DNA of 64,000 nt from an uncultured Pelagibacteraceae bacterium (GCA_902542855.1 CACBWE010000003.1:1-64000); one strand, 5' to 3'. Shown: positions 28,213-40,227, counted from the first letter of the stretch. The notes: generated from the letters alone by a model not told the origin. Numbers and translations are program-made.

Positions 28213-29676
28213 CTAAAGTTTTTTCTTTAAAATCTCATTAACTAATTGAGGATTTGCTTTTCCACCAGAAACTTTCATTACTTGACCTACAAAGAAACCA
28301 AATAATTTAACTTTACCTGATTTATATTCAGTAGCTTTGTCTCTGTTATCATCAATAACCTTATCTATTAGTGCCTCAAGTGCTTTTGGATCACTCTCTT
28401 GTTTTAAACCTTTTTCTTCAACAATTTTCTTAGGATCTTTATCTCCTTCCATCATTTGTTCAAAAACTGTTTTTGCAATTTTTCCAGAAATTGTTCCATC
28501 TTTAATTAAATTAATTAATTTTGATAAGTTGCCTGCGCTTATAGGGCTTTCAGTTATTTCTAAATTTTTTTCATTTAAGGCTGCAAATAATTCACCAATT
28601 ATCCAATTTGTTGCAAGTTTTACATCCGATTTCTTAATTACATTTTCAAAGTAATTTGACGTTTCAATATCAGAAACTAAAATATTTGCATCGTAAGGTG
28701 ATAGTTTGAATTTTTCTATAAACCTTTTTTTCTTTTCATCTGGTAGCTCTGGAATTTCTGATTTTAAGTTTTCAATAAAATCATCTGAAACTTCTAATGG
28801 CAATAAGTCTGGATCTGGAAAATATCTATAATCATGAGCATCCTCTTTTGATCTCATTGATCTAGTTTCATTCTTTTTAGTATCAAAAAGTCTTGTTTCT
28901 TGATGAATCGTTTGACCATCCTCGATTAAATCAACTTGCCTGTTAGCCTCGTATTCAATTGCCATCTGCATGAACTTTATTGAGTTAACATTTTTAATCT
29001 CACATCTAGTTCCAAACTCTTTTGAACCTTTTTTTCTAACAGATACATTTACATCTGCTCTCAAAGATCCTTCCTGCATGTTTCCATCACAAGTTCCTAA
29101 ATATCTCATTATAGATCTTAATTTTTTAATATATGCATTTACTTCATCTGGGGATCTTAGGTCGGGTTTACTTACAATTTCCATTAAAGCCACACCTGAT
29201 CTATTTAAATCTACAAAAGTATTTTTCGGATCTAGATCATGAATGCTTTTGCCCGCATCTTGCTCCAAGTGTAATCTTTCTATACCTACTTCTTTTTGAC
29301 CATCTGGCATATCAAGAATTACTTTACCTTCACCTACAATTGGATCTTTGAATTGTGAGATTTGATACCCCTGAGGTAAGTCAGCATAAAAATAATTTTT
29401 TCTATCAAAGACAGATCTCTTGTTGATTTTAGCTTTTAAACCAATCCCTGTTTTAATAGCTTGTTTTACGCAATACTCGTTTATTACTGGCAACATTCCT
29501 GGAAATGCTGCATCAACTAAACTTACTTGAGTATTTGGCTCAGCTCCAAATTTAGTCGCTGATGTTGAGAATAATTTTGACTCCGATGTGACTTGTGCAT
29601 GAACTTCTAAACCAATGACAACTTCATATTGATTATCATGTCTATTAATTAGATATTCAGATTTGTTTTTACTCAC
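28213..29676 (-). CDS. gatB: Asp-tRNA(Asn)/Glu-tRNA(Gln) amidotransferase subunit B
   Basis: [44 protein letters not shown]. Confidence 0.97.
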   Translation of the reverse strand: MSKNKSEYLINRHDNQYEVVIGLEVHAQVTSESKLFSTSATKFGAEPNTQVSLVDAAFPGMLPVINEYCVKQAIKTGIGLKAKINKRSVFDRKNYFYADLPQGYQISQFKDPIVGEGKVILDMPDGQKEVGIERLHLEQDAGKSIHDLDPKNTFVDLNRSGVALMEIVSKPDLRSPDEVNAYIKKLRSIMRYLGTCDGNMQEGSLRADVNVSVRKKGSKEFGTRCEIKNVNSIKFMQMAIEYEANRQVDLIEDGQTIHQETRLFDTKKNETRSMRSKEDAHDYRYFPDPDLLPLEVSDDFIENLKSEIPELPDEKKKRFIEKFKLSPYDANILVSDIETSNYFENVIKKSDVKLATNWIIGELFAALNEKNLEITESPISAGNLSKLINLIKDGTISGKIAKTVFEQMMEGDKDPKKIVEEKGLKQESDPKALEALIDKVIDDNRDKATEYKSGKVKLFGFFVGQVMKVSGGKANPQLVNEILKKKL

Positions 29677-31130
29677 TTAATCCACCAATCAGTAATATTG
29701 TTTTTAAAATTAATTTTTTCTTCCATAGCATATGCAATGTTTAAAATATTTTGTTCATCAAAAGCTTTGCCAATTATCTGTAATCCTAATGGATATCCTT
29801 TAGCATCATGGCCTGCAGGTATAGAAATTCCAGGTAAACCTGCTAAATTTACAGGAACAGTAAAAATATCATTTAAATACATTGAAACCGGATCATTTGT
29901 TTTTTCACCAATTTTAAAAGCTGAACTTGGAGTGGATGGGGTTAAAATTGCATCTACTTTTTTATAAGCTTCATCAAAATCATTTTTAATAAGTTTTCTT
30001 ACCTTTTGTGCTTTAAGATAATAAGCATCATAATATCCTGAAGATAAAACATAAGTTCCAATCATTATTCTTCTTTGTACCTCAGCACCAAATCCTTCAG
30101 ATCTAGTTTTTTCATACATATCAATAAGATTTTCTCCTTCAGCTCTAAAACCGTATTTAACACCGTCGTATCTAGCCAAATTAGATGAGGCCTCTGCTGG
30201 TGCTACTATGTAATAAGTTGGTAATGCATAATTAGTATGAGGTAGAGATATATCGATAATCTCAGCACCACAATCTTTTGCATATTCAATACCTTTTTTC
30301 CATAGGTCTTCTATTTCTTTAGGCATGCCATCTACTCTATATTCTTTGGGTATTCCTATTTTTTTACCTTTAATATCTTTTGTTAATTCTTTGCTGTACT
30401 CGTTTCTTTTAAAGTCTATTGATGTAGAATCTTTTTCGTCATAAGTGCTAATAACTTCCTGCAACAACGCACAATCTCTAACATTTTGCGCCATTGGACC
30501 AGCTTGATCTAGGGATGATGCAAATGCTACAATTCCGTATCTAGAGCAACTACCATAAGTAGGTTTTAATCCGACAGTTCCAGTAAATGAAGCAGGTTGT
30601 CTTATAGATCCACCTGTATCTGTTCCAATAGTTATTGGTGTTAATTGAGCTGCTACAGCAGAAGACGATCCACCAGAGGATCCTCCTGGAACTAAATTTT
30701 TATCAATTGGGTTTTGTACATTACCAAAAAAACTAGTTTCATTAGATGAACCCATTGCAAATTCATCACAATTTAATTTACCCATTAGGATAGCTCCTTC
30801 ATTCCAAATGTTTTGTGTGACTGTTGACTCGTATGTTGGAACAAAGTTATTTAAAATCTTACTACCTGCCGTAGTTCTTAAATCTCTTGTACAAAATAAA
30901 TCTTTTACTGCCATTGGAATGCCAGGTAATTTTAAATCCAGATTAGGTTTTTCATCAAATTTTTTTGCTTTATTTAAAGCATTTGCATAATCTTCAGTTA
31001 TATATGTATTTAATTCTTTTGATTTTTCTGATCTTTCAACAAATGCTTTAGTAACATCACTTGAGGAAAGTTTTTTACTTTTTATATTTTCTACTAACTC
31101 AGATAATGATTGTTTAGTTATATCTGACAT
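29673..31130 (-). CDS. gatA: Asp-tRNA(Asn)/Glu-tRNA(Gln) amidotransferase subunit A
   Basis: Amidase signature [35 protein letters not shown]. Confidence 0.97.
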   Translation of the reverse strand: MSDITKQSLSELVENIKSKKLSSSDVTKAFVERSEKSKELNTYITEDYANALNKAKKFDEKPNLDLKLPGIPMAVKDLFCTRDLRTTAGSKILNNFVPTYESTVTQNIWNEGAILMGKLNCDEFAMGSSNETSFFGNVQNPIDKNLVPGGSSGGSSSAVAAQLTPITIGTDTGGSIRQPASFTGTVGLKPTYGSCSRYGIVAFASSLDQAGPMAQNVRDCALLQEVISTYDEKDSTSIDFKRNEYSKELTKDIKGKKIGIPKEYRVDGMPKEIEDLWKKGIEYAKDCGAEIIDISLPHTNYALPTYYIVAPAEASSNLARYDGVKYGFRAEGENLIDMYEKTRSEGFGAEVQRRIMIGTYVLSSGYYDAYYLKAQKVRKLIKNDFDEAYKKVDAILTPSTPSSAFKIGEKTNDPVSMYLNDIFTVPVNLAGLPGISIPAGHDAKGYPLGLQIIGKAFDEQNILNIAYAMEEKINFKNNITDWWIK

Positions 31131-31417
31131 TATTCAATTACCTTTGGTACTACAAAATAATCCTCATTTTCCTTTGGAGAATTTTTTATTACTTGATCTC
31201 TTAAGTTTTTACTTTTTACTTCATCTGATCTTAGTTTTAGAGTTGTTTCAGCAACAGAAGTTAATGGTTGAACATTGTCAGTTTTTAATTCATTAAGTTT
31301 TTCAATAAAATCGAAAATTGAATTTAAATCTCCTGCAAGTTTTTCTGCTTTTTTCTCATCTACAGAAATTCTTGATAGTTTAGATATGTGCTTTATTGTT
31401 TTAAGATCGATGCTCAT
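31130..31417 (-). CDS. gatC: Asp-tRNA(Asn)/Glu-tRNA(Gln) amidotransferase subunit C
   Basis: ISKLSRISVDEKKAEKLAGDLNSIFDFIEKLNE; ATG at 31417 preferred. Confidence 0.92.
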   Translation of the reverse strand: MSIDLKTIKHISKLSRISVDEKKAEKLAGDLNSIFDFIEKLNELKTDNVQPLTSVAETTLKLRSDEVKSKNLRDQVIKNSPKENEDYFVVPKVIE

Positions 31418-31467
31418 ATGGTATTTAAATATGTCGCAAACTATCACTTAAGTTTAAAATATACAAT

Positions 31468-31923
31468 ATGATCACTATTGAAGAATTCAAAAAAAAACAG
31501 TCTGAAACCTCTAGATTGATTGGTTTAGATCTTGGTTCAAAAAGAATCGGTGTATCAATTTGTGATGAAAAACAGTCAATAGCCACACCATTTAAAACGA
31601 TCAATAAGACCAATAATAATGATCTAATCAATGAATTAAAAAAAATAATAAAGGAAAACAATATTAAAGGAATTGTGATTGGATATCCAATTAACATGGA
31701 TGGTACGTTAGGTTCTTCTGCTCAATCAGTAAGTGATGTGTCTAAAAATATAGACAAAAATGTTGATGTAGATGTTTGTCTTTGGGATGAAAGACTTTCA
31801 ACTGTTGGGGCATTTAATCTATCCAGTCAGCTAGATATTAATGTATCGAAGCGTGAAAAAAACATAGATCAGAACGCAGCTGCATTTATTCTTCAGGGGG
31901 CTATAGATTATTTAAACAATTAA
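31468..31923 (+). CDS. ruvX: Holliday junction resolvase-like RuvX (YqgF)
   Basis: LIGLDLGSKRIGVSICD, WDERLSTVGA, DQNAAAFILQGAID. Confidence 0.92.
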   Translation: MITIEEFKKKQSETSRLIGLDLGSKRIGVSICDEKQSIATPFKTINKTNNNDLINELKKIIKENNIKGIVIGYPINMDGTLGSSAQSVSDVSKNIDKNVDVDVCLWDERLSTVGAFNLSSQLDINVSKREKNIDQNAAAFILQGAIDYLNN

Positions 31924-31965
31924 TCCTTGCCATTTAGAGGCTTTATAGCTATAGAGTTAGTTTTA

Positions 31966-32907
31966 ATGGCAACCAAAACCAATAACGCTATTAAAATCTC
32001 ACAAAAGCATCTGTTAGGTATCCAAGATTTATCAGTTAATGATATTAATTATATCCTAGATGAGTCAGAAGCTTTCATAAAATTAAACCAGAGTAAAAAT
32101 AAAAAAATCGATGTGTTAAGAGGCAAAACACAAATAAACTTATTCTTTGAGCCATCGACTAGAACTCAAAGCTCATTTGAACTTGCTGGAAAAAGACTTG
32201 GTGCAGACGTCATGTCAATGAATATGGGTAACTCAGCTATTAAAAAAGGTGAAACTTTGATTGATACGGCCATGACCTTAAATGCAATGCATCCTGACAT
32301 AATTGTGATCAGACATCAAGACTCCGGTGCTTGTAATCTGTTATCTCAAAAAGTTAATTGTGTCGTTCTAAACGCTGGTGATGGTAGACGTGAGCATCCT
32401 ACTCAAGCGTTATTAGATGCATTAACAATTAGAAATCGAAAAAAAAAAATTCAAGGTTTAAAAATAGCAATATGTGGAGATATCCTTCACTCGAGAGTAG
32501 CTAGATCAAATATTTACCTCCTTACAATGTTAGGAGCTGAGGTTAATATTGTTGCACCATCAAATCTGATGCCAAAAGAAATTGAAAAAATTGGTGTAAA
32601 CACTTTTACAGATATGAAAAAAGGTCTCAAAGATTGTGATATTGTGATGATGCTTAGATTGCAAAGTGAAAGGATGACCAGTTCATATCTTTCATCCAAT
32701 AGAGAGTACTACGAATATTATGGATTAACCCCTGACAAACTTGATCATGCAAAAGCAGATGCTCTAATTATGCATCCTGGTCCAATGAATAGAGGAATAG
32801 AAATTGATACAAGATTAGCAGACGACATAAATAAAAGTGTAATTAAGGAACAAGTTGAATTAGGTGTTGCTGTAAGAATGGCATGTTTAAAAATATTTTG
32901 TGAATAA
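31966..32907 (+). CDS. pyrB: Aspartate carbamoyltransferase catalytic subunit
   Basis: [53 protein letters not shown] at 31966 preferred to TTG at 31927. Confidence 0.95.
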   Translation: MATKTNNAIKISQKHLLGIQDLSVNDINYILDESEAFIKLNQSKNKKIDVLRGKTQINLFFEPSTRTQSSFELAGKRLGADVMSMNMGNSAIKKGETLIDTAMTLNAMHPDIIVIRHQDSGACNLLSQKVNCVVLNAGDGRREHPTQALLDALTIRNRKKKIQGLKIAICGDILHSRVARSNIYLLTMLGAEVNIVAPSNLMPKEIEKIGVNTFTDMKKGLKDCDIVMMLRLQSERMTSSYLSSNREYYEYYGLTPDKLDHAKADALIMHPGPMNRGIEIDTRLADDINKSVIKEQVELGVAVRMACLKIFCE

Positions 32908-34194
32908 ATGAAAAAACAATACTTTATAAATGCAAACATTATAGATCCTCATAATTCCATAAACGAAAATGGTGGATTAATAATTGGAGAAGACGGAAAG
33001 ATAGAAGCAATAGGAAAAAAGGTAAATACAAACAATTTACCAACTAGAGAAAAACCTACTGACTTAAAAGGTAAATATATATTTCCTGGTATAGTGGATA
33101 TGAGAGTTTTTGTAGGCGAACCAGGTTATGAATATAAAGAGAATTTTAGGACTTTAAGTAATGCAGCATTATCTGGAGGAGTAACTTCCGTCGTAACCAT
33201 GCCTAATACAGATCCAATTATAGATAATGTATCAATTGTAGATTTTTTAAAAAGAAGAGGACGTGATAAGTCTAAAATAAATATCTTTCCTTGCGCTTCA
33301 TTAACTCAAAACACTGACGGCACCAATATGACTGAATTTGGGTTACTAGCTAAAAAAGGAATTATTGCTTTTACAGACGGATTAAAAACAATTCAAAATA
33401 CAAGACTTATGTCTAGAATTATGAATTCAGCTAAAGATTTGGGATGTCTTATAATGCAACATGCTGAAGATTACGACTTAGCTAAAAATGGCATGATTAA
33501 TTCTGGTATTATTGCAACAAAACTAGGCTTATCAAGCATACCAGATATTGCTGAAAGAATTATAATAGAAAGAGATCTTACTCTGTTAGAAAAAACTAAA
33601 TGTCGATATCATATATCTCAACTATCAGTAGGAAAATCTGTAGATATAATTAAAGAACGTAAACAAAACATTAAATTTACTTGCGGTGTATCAATAAACA
33701 ATCTTTCATTAAATGAAAATGATATTGGAGATTTTAGAACATTTTTAAAATTATCACCTCCACTGAGAAGAGAAGAAGATCGAGAAGCTTTAGTTCAAGG
33801 ATTAAAAGATAAAACTATTGATGTAATTGTTTCTGACCATAAACCTGAAGATGAAGAATCTAAAAGATTAACTTTTGCACAAGCTGCAACTGGTGCATCT
33901 GGTATTGAAACATTGTTATCCTTAAGTTTAGAATTATTTCATAATGGATCTGTAAAACTTGAAACTATAATTCAAGCTTTAACCTCTAATCCAGCAAAAA
34001 TATTAAATATAAATAAAGGAAACCTGTCTATTGGTAATGATGCGGATTTTTGTATAGTAGATATCAATAAACCATGGATTGTAAAAAAAGAAAATTTAAT
34101 CTCTAAATCTAAAAATACTTCAATTGAAGATAAGAAACTGCAAGGAAAAGTAACCAATACATTTGTAAAAGGTATAGAATTATTTAAAATATAA
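32908..34194 (+). CDS. pyrC: Dihydroorotase
   Basis: YIFPGIVDMRVFVGEPGYEYKENF; IVSDHKPEDEESKRLTFAQAATGASGIET; follows pyrB. Confidence 0.92.
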   Translation: MKKQYFINANIIDPHNSINENGGLIIGEDGKIEAIGKKVNTNNLPTREKPTDLKGKYIFPGIVDMRVFVGEPGYEYKENFRTLSNAALSGGVTSVVTMPNTDPIIDNVSIVDFLKRRGRDKSKINIFPCASLTQNTDGTNMTEFGLLAKKGIIAFTDGLKTIQNTRLMSRIMNSAKDLGCLIMQHAEDYDLAKNGMINSGIIATKLGLSSIPDIAERIIIERDLTLLEKTKCRYHISQLSVGKSVDIIKERKQNIKFTCGVSINNLSLNENDIGDFRTFLKLSPPLRREEDREALVQGLKDKTIDVIVSDHKPEDEESKRLTFAQAATGASGIETLLSLSLELFHNGSVKLETIIQALTSNPAKILNINKGNLSIGNDADFCIVDINKPWIVKKENLISKSKNTSIEDKKLQGKVTNTFVKGIELFKI

Positions 34195-34196
34195 AA

Positions 34197-34775
34197 ATGG
34201 AACTATTTATAATAGGTATAATCTCATACCTAATGGGATCAATTCCTTTTGGATTAATTTTAACCAAAGTATTTTTAAAAAAAGATATTAGAGAAATCGG
34301 TTCTGGTAATATTGGCGCAACAAATGCTTTAAGAACTGGTAACAAGTTAATTGGTTATTCAACACTAATACTTGATGTGTTAAAGGCAGTAATAGCTGTT
34401 TTATTCGTTAAAATTAATTTTCCTGATGCAGTATATATATCAGCTTTATGCGCTTTTATAGGTCATGTGTTTCCAGTATGGTTAAAATTTAAAGGTGGCA
34501 AAGGTGTAGCGACATATGTTGGGATACTTTTTTCTCTAAATATTATTTTTGGTTTAGTATTTGGGGTTTGTTGGTTAATAATTTTTTTTATTTTTAAATA
34601 TTCATCCTTAGCTTCCTTGATAGGATCAATTTCTATACCTGCTTATATTTTAATTATGAAAGGATCAGAAAATGTATTTTTTTACATAATAATGTTTATT
34701 TTGATATTTTTTACACACAGAGAAAATATTAAACGCCTGAAAAATAAAGAAGAAACTAAGACAAAAATTTATTAA
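34197..34775 (+). CDS. plsY: Glycerol-3-phosphate acyltransferase PlsY
   Basis: YLMGSIPFGLILTK, IREIGSGNIGATNALRTG, FKGGKGVATYVG. Confidence 0.95.
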   Translation: MELFIIGIISYLMGSIPFGLILTKVFLKKDIREIGSGNIGATNALRTGNKLIGYSTLILDVLKAVIAVLFVKINFPDAVYISALCAFIGHVFPVWLKFKGGKGVATYVGILFSLNIIFGLVFGVCWLIIFFIFKYSSLASLIGSISIPAYILIMKGSENVFFYIIMFILIFFTHRENIKRLKNKEETKTKIY

Positions 34776-34812
34776 TTTGACTATCAAACTCTTTTGAGTA
34801 GTTTGTTATTTT

Positions 34813-37398
34813 ATGAATCTAGTCATAGTTGAAAGCCCTGCTAAAGCTAAAACAATTAATAAATATTTAGGCGATAACTATACCGTTTTAGCAAGCTATG
34901 GTCATATTAGAGATCTTCCTTCAAAAAATGGGTCTGTTGATCCTGATCAAAATTTTAAAATGGAATGGGAAATTGATAGCTTTTCAAAAAAATATTTAAA
35001 AGAAATTACTGATGCTGCAAAAGACTCTTCAAAAATAATTCTTGCTACTGACCCAGATCGTGAGGGCGAAGCAATAGCATGGCATGTAAAAGAATATTTA
35101 GATGAAAAAAAACTTTTAAAGGATAAAGAAATTGAGCGTGTTGTATTTAATGAGATAACAAAAAAAGCTGTCACACATGGTATTGAAAATCCAAGACAGA
35201 TTGAGCCCTTATTAGTCGATGCATACATGGCTAGAAGAGCATTAGATTATTTGGTGGGATTTAATATATCACCAATACTTTGGACTAAACTACCTGGTTC
35301 AAAATCTGCCGGTAGAGTTCAATCTGTAGCGCTGAAATTGATCACTGAAAGAGAGCATGAAATTGAATTATTCAAGCCAGAAGAATTTTGGACTTTAAGT
35401 ATTAATTTTCAGGATAAAAACAAAAGCAATATTACAGCAAGTATTTCTCAACTTGACGGAGAAAAAATTGAAAAATTTTCATTTAAAAAAAAAGAAGAAA
35501 TTGAAAAGGCAATTGATAATATTAAGAACAAAAAATTTAACATAACCGATATATCCTCTAAAATTGTTAGTAGAAATCCCTCAGGGCCATTTACTACTTC
35601 AACACTTCAGCAAGTTGCTTCTAGTAGATTGGGCTTTGGTGCATCAAGAACAATGCAAATAGCACAAAAACTTTATCAAGGAATAGAAATTGAGGGAGAT
35701 ACAGTTGGGCTAATTACTTATATGAGAACGGATGGAACTAATTTATCAGCTGATGCTGTCACAGATTTTAGAAATTTTATTAAAAAAGAATATGGTAACG
35801 AATACTTGCCACAAAATCCAAATAATTACTCAGGAAAAAAAGCAAAAAACGCTCAGGAAGCTCATGAAGCAATAAGACCAACTGATATTAATAGAAACCC
35901 AGATTCTGTTAAAAAGTATTTAAGTTCTGACCAGCAAAAATTATATTCTTTAATTTGGTCTAGAGCTTTATCGTCTCAAATGGAAACAGCAAAATTTGAT
36001 AGAAATACAATAACGATTGAATCTGAAGACGGTAAAACTATATGTAAATCAAGCGGATCGGTTTTGAAATTTGATGGATTTTTAAAAGTTTATTCAAATC
36101 AAGGCAAAGATGATGATGAACAAATTTTACCTGAGATGTCAAAAGGACCAATTAATATAGAAGCTCTTATTGATGAACAACATTTTACCCAACCTCCCCC
36201 ACGTTACTCTGAAGCGAGTTTGGTTAAAAAATTAGAAGAGTTAGGAATTGGTAGACCCTCAACTTATGCAAGTATAATTTCAACAATAGCAAATAGAGGT
36301 TATGCAGAAATAGTTAATAAAAGATTTTTCCCAACTGACAGAGGTAAATTAATTTCTGCGTTTTTAGAAAAACTGTTTTCAAAGTATGTGGATTATAACT
36401 TTACAGCTGGATTAGAGGATCAACTAGATGAAATAACTTCTGGAAAAGAAAGTTGGTTAAAAGTTCTAGAAATGTTTTGGAAAGATTTTAATAGTAATGT
36501 TTCAGAGGTAAAAGAAAAAAGAACTAGAGAGGTTTTAGATCTCTTAAATGAAAGTTTGGGAGCACTGATATTTGACACTGATAAAGAGGGAAAGATAGTT
36601 AGAAAATGTCAGTTATGTGACACAGGTTCCCTTAGTTTAAAAAACAGTTTTAGAGGAGGTGCGTTTATTGGATGTTCAAACTATCCAGAATGTAAATTTA
36701 CAAGACCACTATCAAAAGCTAAAGCGGCTGCTCAATCACAACTTGCTGAACCAAAATTTCTTGGAAAACATGAAAATGGAAATGATATTTTTCTAAAAAA
36801 TGGAAGATTTGGTCCTTATCTTCAATATGAGAAAGTTCTTGAAGAAAATGTTGAGGAAGAAAAACCACAAAAGAGAAAAAAAACAAAAAAAAAGAAGACT
36901 GAGGTAAATGAACTATTAAAAAATGTATCAATTCCAAAAGGTATAGAGTTAGAAAGTATAGATTTAGAAAAAGCTAAATTTCTATGTTCTTTACCTAAAT
37001 CACTAGGTGTTAATCCAGAGAATCAAAAAGAAATCACCTTAAATTCAGGTAGATTTGGACCATATTTAAAATGTGAAAATAAATCAGCTAGAATAGAGAA
37101 TGTAGAAGAAATTTTTTCTATAGGGTTAAATAGAGCTATTACATTAATTGCTGAAGCAAAACCTGGAAGAATGTCATCTTCAATTATAAAAGACTTGGGA
37201 GAACACCCTGAAGACAAAAAGCCGGTTCGAATCATGAAAGGTCAATATGGACCTTATATTAAATATAAATCTCTTAACGCAACAATACCTGAGGAAAAAG
37301 ACCCAGTAGAACTGACAATGGAAGAAGCTCTTATATTAATTGAGAAAAGAAGAGAATACGATAAAAATAAAAAATCTAAAATTAATAAAAAAAAATGA
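34813..37398 (+). CDS. topA: DNA topoisomerase I
   Basis: MNLVIVESPAKAKTINKYLG; ATDPDREGEAIAWH; GLITYMRTDGTNLS; zinc-finger GCSNYPECKFTRPL. Confidence 0.97.
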   Translation: MNLVIVESPAKAKTINKYLGDNYTVLASYGHIRDLPSKNGSVDPDQNFKMEWEIDSFSKKYLKEITDAAKDSSKIILATDPDREGEAIAWHVKEYLDEKKLLKDKEIERVVFNEITKKAVTHGIENPRQIEPLLVDAYMARRALDYLVGFNISPILWTKLPGSKSAGRVQSVALKLITEREHEIELFKPEEFWTLSINFQDKNKSNITASISQLDGEKIEKFSFKKKEEIEKAIDNIKNKKFNITDISSKIVSRNPSGPFTTSTLQQVASSRLGFGASRTMQIAQKLYQGIEIEGDTVGLITYMRTDGTNLSADAVTDFRNFIKKEYGNEYLPQNPNNYSGKKAKNAQEAHEAIRPTDINRNPDSVKKYLSSDQQKLYSLIWSRALSSQMETAKFDRNTITIESEDGKTICKSSGSVLKFDGFLKVYSNQGKDDDEQILPEMSKGPINIEALIDEQHFTQPPPRYSEASLVKKLEELGIGRPSTYASIISTIANRGYAEIVNKRFFPTDRGKLISAFLEKLFSKYVDYNFTAGLEDQLDEITSGKESWLKVLEMFWKDFNSNVSEVKEKRTREVLDLLNESLGALIFDTDKEGKIVRKCQLCDTGSLSLKNSFRGGAFIGCSNYPECKFTRPLSKAKAAAQSQLAEPKFLGKHENGNDIFLKNGRFGPYLQYEKVLEENVEEEKPQKRKKTKKKKTEVNELLKNVSIPKGIELESIDLEKAKFLCSLPKSLGVNPENQKEITLNSGRFGPYLKCENKSARIENVEEIFSIGLNRAITLIAEAKPGRMSSSIIKDLGEHPEDKKPVRIMKGQYGPYIKYKSLNATIPEEKDPVELTMEEALILIEKRREYDKNKKSKINKKK

Positions 37399-37646
37399 AA
37401 AAAATACTACTAACTTTTATATTCTATTTATTATCTTCGAATGTTTCTGTTGCTAATGAAAGTGATTGTTCAGGAATTAAAAAGCTCTCAAAAGAATATC
37501 TGGTGTGCAAGGCTAAAAATATTAAAGATGGTGCCAATAATGTAAATAATAAAATAAAAGAAGGTTCTGCTAATAAAACTAGCCAAATAAAAGAAGGAAC
37601 AAAAAATATTTTTAATAATATTAAAAATAAAATAAAAAAGAATTAA
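37395..37646 (+). CDS. Small secreted protein with KIKEG-type repeats
   Basis: ATGA overlap with topA stop; signal peptide; NNKIKEGSANKTSQIKEGTKNIFNNIKNKIKKN. Confidence 0.5.
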   Translation: MKKILLTFIFYLLSSNVSVANESDCSGIKKLSKEYLVCKAKNIKDGANNVNNKIKEGSANKTSQIKEGTKNIFNNIKNKIKKN

Positions 37647-37653
37647 ATTTATT

Positions 37654-38115
37654 ATGAATTTTGAAAGAAAAATTGAAGAGCTCAAGATAAAACTGCCAGA
37701 AGCTAAGCCTCCAGTAGGTTCTTATGTTGCAACAAAAATTACAGAGAACCTTTTATTTATATCTGGTCAAATCTCTATAGCTGAAAATGGTGATCTAATA
37801 AAAGGCAAAATTGGGAAAGATTTATCAACGGAGCAAGGATACAATGCTGCCAAAAGATGTGGATTAAGTATTGTCGCCCAGGCAAAAGTAGCGTGTAATG
37901 GTGACCTTTCTAAAATTAAATCTTGTCTAAAATTAACAGGTTTTGTTAATTCTACAGATAACTTTACCGACCAACCAAAAGTAATTAATGGTGCATCAGA
38001 TTTAATCGCATCCATTTTTGGTGATGCTGGAATGCATACAAGGGCTGCAGTAAGCACTAATAGCTTACCACTTGGTGTGTCAGTTGAAATAGATGCAATT
38101 TTTGAATTAAACTAA
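37654..38115 (+). CDS. RidA / YjgF family protein
   Basis: VATKITENLLFISGQIS; GDAGMHTRAAVSTNSLPLGVSVEIDAIFEL. Confidence 0.88.
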   Translation: MNFERKIEELKIKLPEAKPPVGSYVATKITENLLFISGQISIAENGDLIKGKIGKDLSTEQGYNAAKRCGLSIVAQAKVACNGDLSKIKSCLKLTGFVNSTDNFTDQPKVINGASDLIASIFGDAGMHTRAAVSTNSLPLGVSVEIDAIFELN

Positions 38116-38116
38116 A

Positions 38117-39415
38117 TTATCTTCCAATACCAAAATATTTGAACCCAAGTTTTTTAATTTTACTTGGTGAATAAATATTTCTCATATCATAAATAATAAG
38201 TTTTTTATTTTTCGTAAATTTTTTAAAATTAATTGACTTAAAATCATTCCATTCTGTATGTATAATTACAATATCTGATCCTTTGATTGACTCTTGTATT
38301 GAATTAGAAAATTCAACATTTTTTAATTTTTTAAATTCTTTTTTTGATCCAGTGGGGTCATAATATTTAATTTTGGCACCTTTTTTGGATAGAAATGGAA
38401 TTAATTTTAGACTAGATGAATCTCTCATATCATCAGTATTTGCTTTAAAAGTTACACCTAAAAAAGATACAATTTTATTTTTAATCTTTTTTTTTAAAAT
38501 TAAATTTATTCTTTTAGATAATAAATCAGATCTTTTATCATTAGATTTAATAACACTTTTTATAATTGATAGATTGGTTTTAAATTTTTGAGCAGTAGAA
38601 ACTATAGCTTTAGTGTCTTTCGGAAAACATGATCCACCATATGAAGGTCCGGCCCTTAAAAATCTGCTTCCAATTCTTTTATCAAGTCCAATACCAATCG
38701 ATATATCTTCGACATCAATGCCTGTTTTTTCACATAAATTTGCTATTTCATTTATAAAGGAAATTTTTGTTGCTAAAAAAGCATTTGAGGCATATTTAAT
38801 TAATTCAGCAGCTCTTCTTTGTGTAGAAATAAATTTTGCACCTTTGGAAATTAGTGGTGAATATAAATTTTTTAGTATGATTTGAGATCTTCTATCGTTT
38901 GAACCTACTACAATTCTGTCAGGATAAATAAAATCTCTAATAGCCTCACCTTCTCTCAAAAATTCAGGATTAGAGACTACTGAAAAATATTTATTATTTA
39001 CTTTTTTTGATATGATTTTTTCAAGTTCATCACCAGTTGTAACAGGTACTGTAGATTTATTTATTATAATTTTAAATTTATTTATAGATTTTGATATTTC
39101 ATTCCCAACAGCGTATACTTGACTTAAATCTGCACTATTGCTATTTTTTTTTGTTGGAGTACCCACACAAATAAAAATAATATCTGATTTTCTTACAGAG
39201 TCTTTTAAATTAGATGAGAAATTTAATCTTTTATTCTTAAAGTTTTTTAAAACCATTTCTTCTAGACCTGGTTCATAAATTGGAATAATACCTTTTTTTA
39301 AATTATTTATTTTATTTATATCTTTATCAACACATATTACATCATTACCTAAATCTGAAAAACAGACACCAGTTACCAAACCAACATAACCAGTGCCGAT
39401 CATACATAGTTTCAT
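38117..39415 (-). CDS. ugd: UDP-glucose 6-dehydrogenase
   Basis: MKLCMIGTGYVGLVTGVCFSDLGNDVICVD; GPSYGGSCFPKDTKA; ATG at 39415 preferred (ATGA overlap with galU). Confidence 0.94.
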   Translation of the reverse strand: MKLCMIGTGYVGLVTGVCFSDLGNDVICVDKDINKINNLKKGIIPIYEPGLEEMVLKNFKNKRLNFSSNLKDSVRKSDIIFICVGTPTKKNSNSADLSQVYAVGNEISKSINKFKIIINKSTVPVTTGDELEKIISKKVNNKYFSVVSNPEFLREGEAIRDFIYPDRIVVGSNDRRSQIILKNLYSPLISKGAKFISTQRRAAELIKYASNAFLATKISFINEIANLCEKTGIDVEDISIGIGLDKRIGSRFLRAGPSYGGSCFPKDTKAIVSTAQKFKTNLSIIKSVIKSNDKRSDLLSKRINLILKKKIKNKIVSFLGVTFKANTDDMRDSSSLKLIPFLSKKGAKIKYYDPTGSKKEFKKLKNVEFSNSIQESIKGSDIVIIHTEWNDFKSINFKKFTKNKKLIIYDMRNIYSPSKIKKLGFKYFGIGR

Positions 39416-40227
39416 ATCTTTCCTATTTCTTTTGAAGAGTTGATATAGCCACTCATTGTTCCACAATCTAGATACTTTCCATCAAAAATATGAGCTAAAA
39501 ATTTTTCTTTATCATTAATTAATAATTGTATTGCGTCAGTTATATGTATCTCATTACCTTTTGCAGGTTTAAGGGATTTAATTTTTTTAAAAATTGTACG
39601 TGGTAATATGTATCTTCCAATAACAGCATTATTTGATGGAGCATTTTTTACAGATGGTTTTTCAACAACACCATCAATAATATAATTTCTTTTATCTAAT
39701 TTTTTATTAATTTTATATATTCCCCATCTTGCAACGTTATTTCTTTTAACTTTCATAGATGCCATAACTGATGCTTGGTATTTCTTATGAACCTTAATCA
39801 TTGACTTTGAGCAGTTTCTTTTAATTATTAGATCGTCTGGTAACAACATTAAAAAATATTTATTTTTAATGTATTTTTGTGTTTTAAGAACAGCATCACC
39901 TGTTCCCTTTGGAATGTTTTGATATACAAATTTAATTTTATTTTTATATTTAAGTATTTTCTTGTATTCATTAATAATTCTGGGATCTTTCTTTTTTCTA
40001 ATAATATTTTTATAAAATTGATCACTATAAAAATACTTTTTTATCATTAATTTTTTAGTGGAAATAATAAATATAATCTCTTTAATACCTGCTTCAATAC
40101 ATTCTTCGAGAATATATTCAATTCCAGGTCTTCCATTAATTGGTAGAAGTTCTTTAGCAAAAACACTTGTTAAAGGTAACAACCTAGTTCCAAGTCCAGC
40201 TAAAGGAATAATTGCTTGTTTAATCAT
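39412..40227 (-). CDS. galU: UTP-glucose-1-phosphate uridylyltransferase
   Basis: AIIPLAGLGTRLLPLTSVFAKELLPI; KGNEIHITDAIQLLI; DCGTMSGYINSS. Confidence 0.94.
   Translation of the reverse strand: MIKQAIIPLAGLGTRLLPLTSVFAKELLPINGRPGIEYILEECIEAGIKEIIFIISTKKLMIKKYFYSDQFYKNIIRKKKDPRIINEYKKILKYKNKIKFVYQNIPKGTGDAVLKTQKYIKNKYFLMLLPDDLIIKRNCSKSMIKVHKKYQASVMASMKVKRNNVARWGIYKINKKLDKRNYIIDGVVEKPSVKNAPSNNAVIGRYILPRTIFKKIKSLKPAKGNEIHITDAIQLLINDKEKFLAHIFDGKYLDCGTMSGYINSSKEIGKI

Noticed and set aside
28337-29351. Several plus-strand ORFs inside gatB
   Set aside because: Shadows of gatB with Ser/Phe/Leu-rich composition
34947-35228. Minus-strand ORF inside topA
   Set aside because: Antisense shadow of a conserved gene
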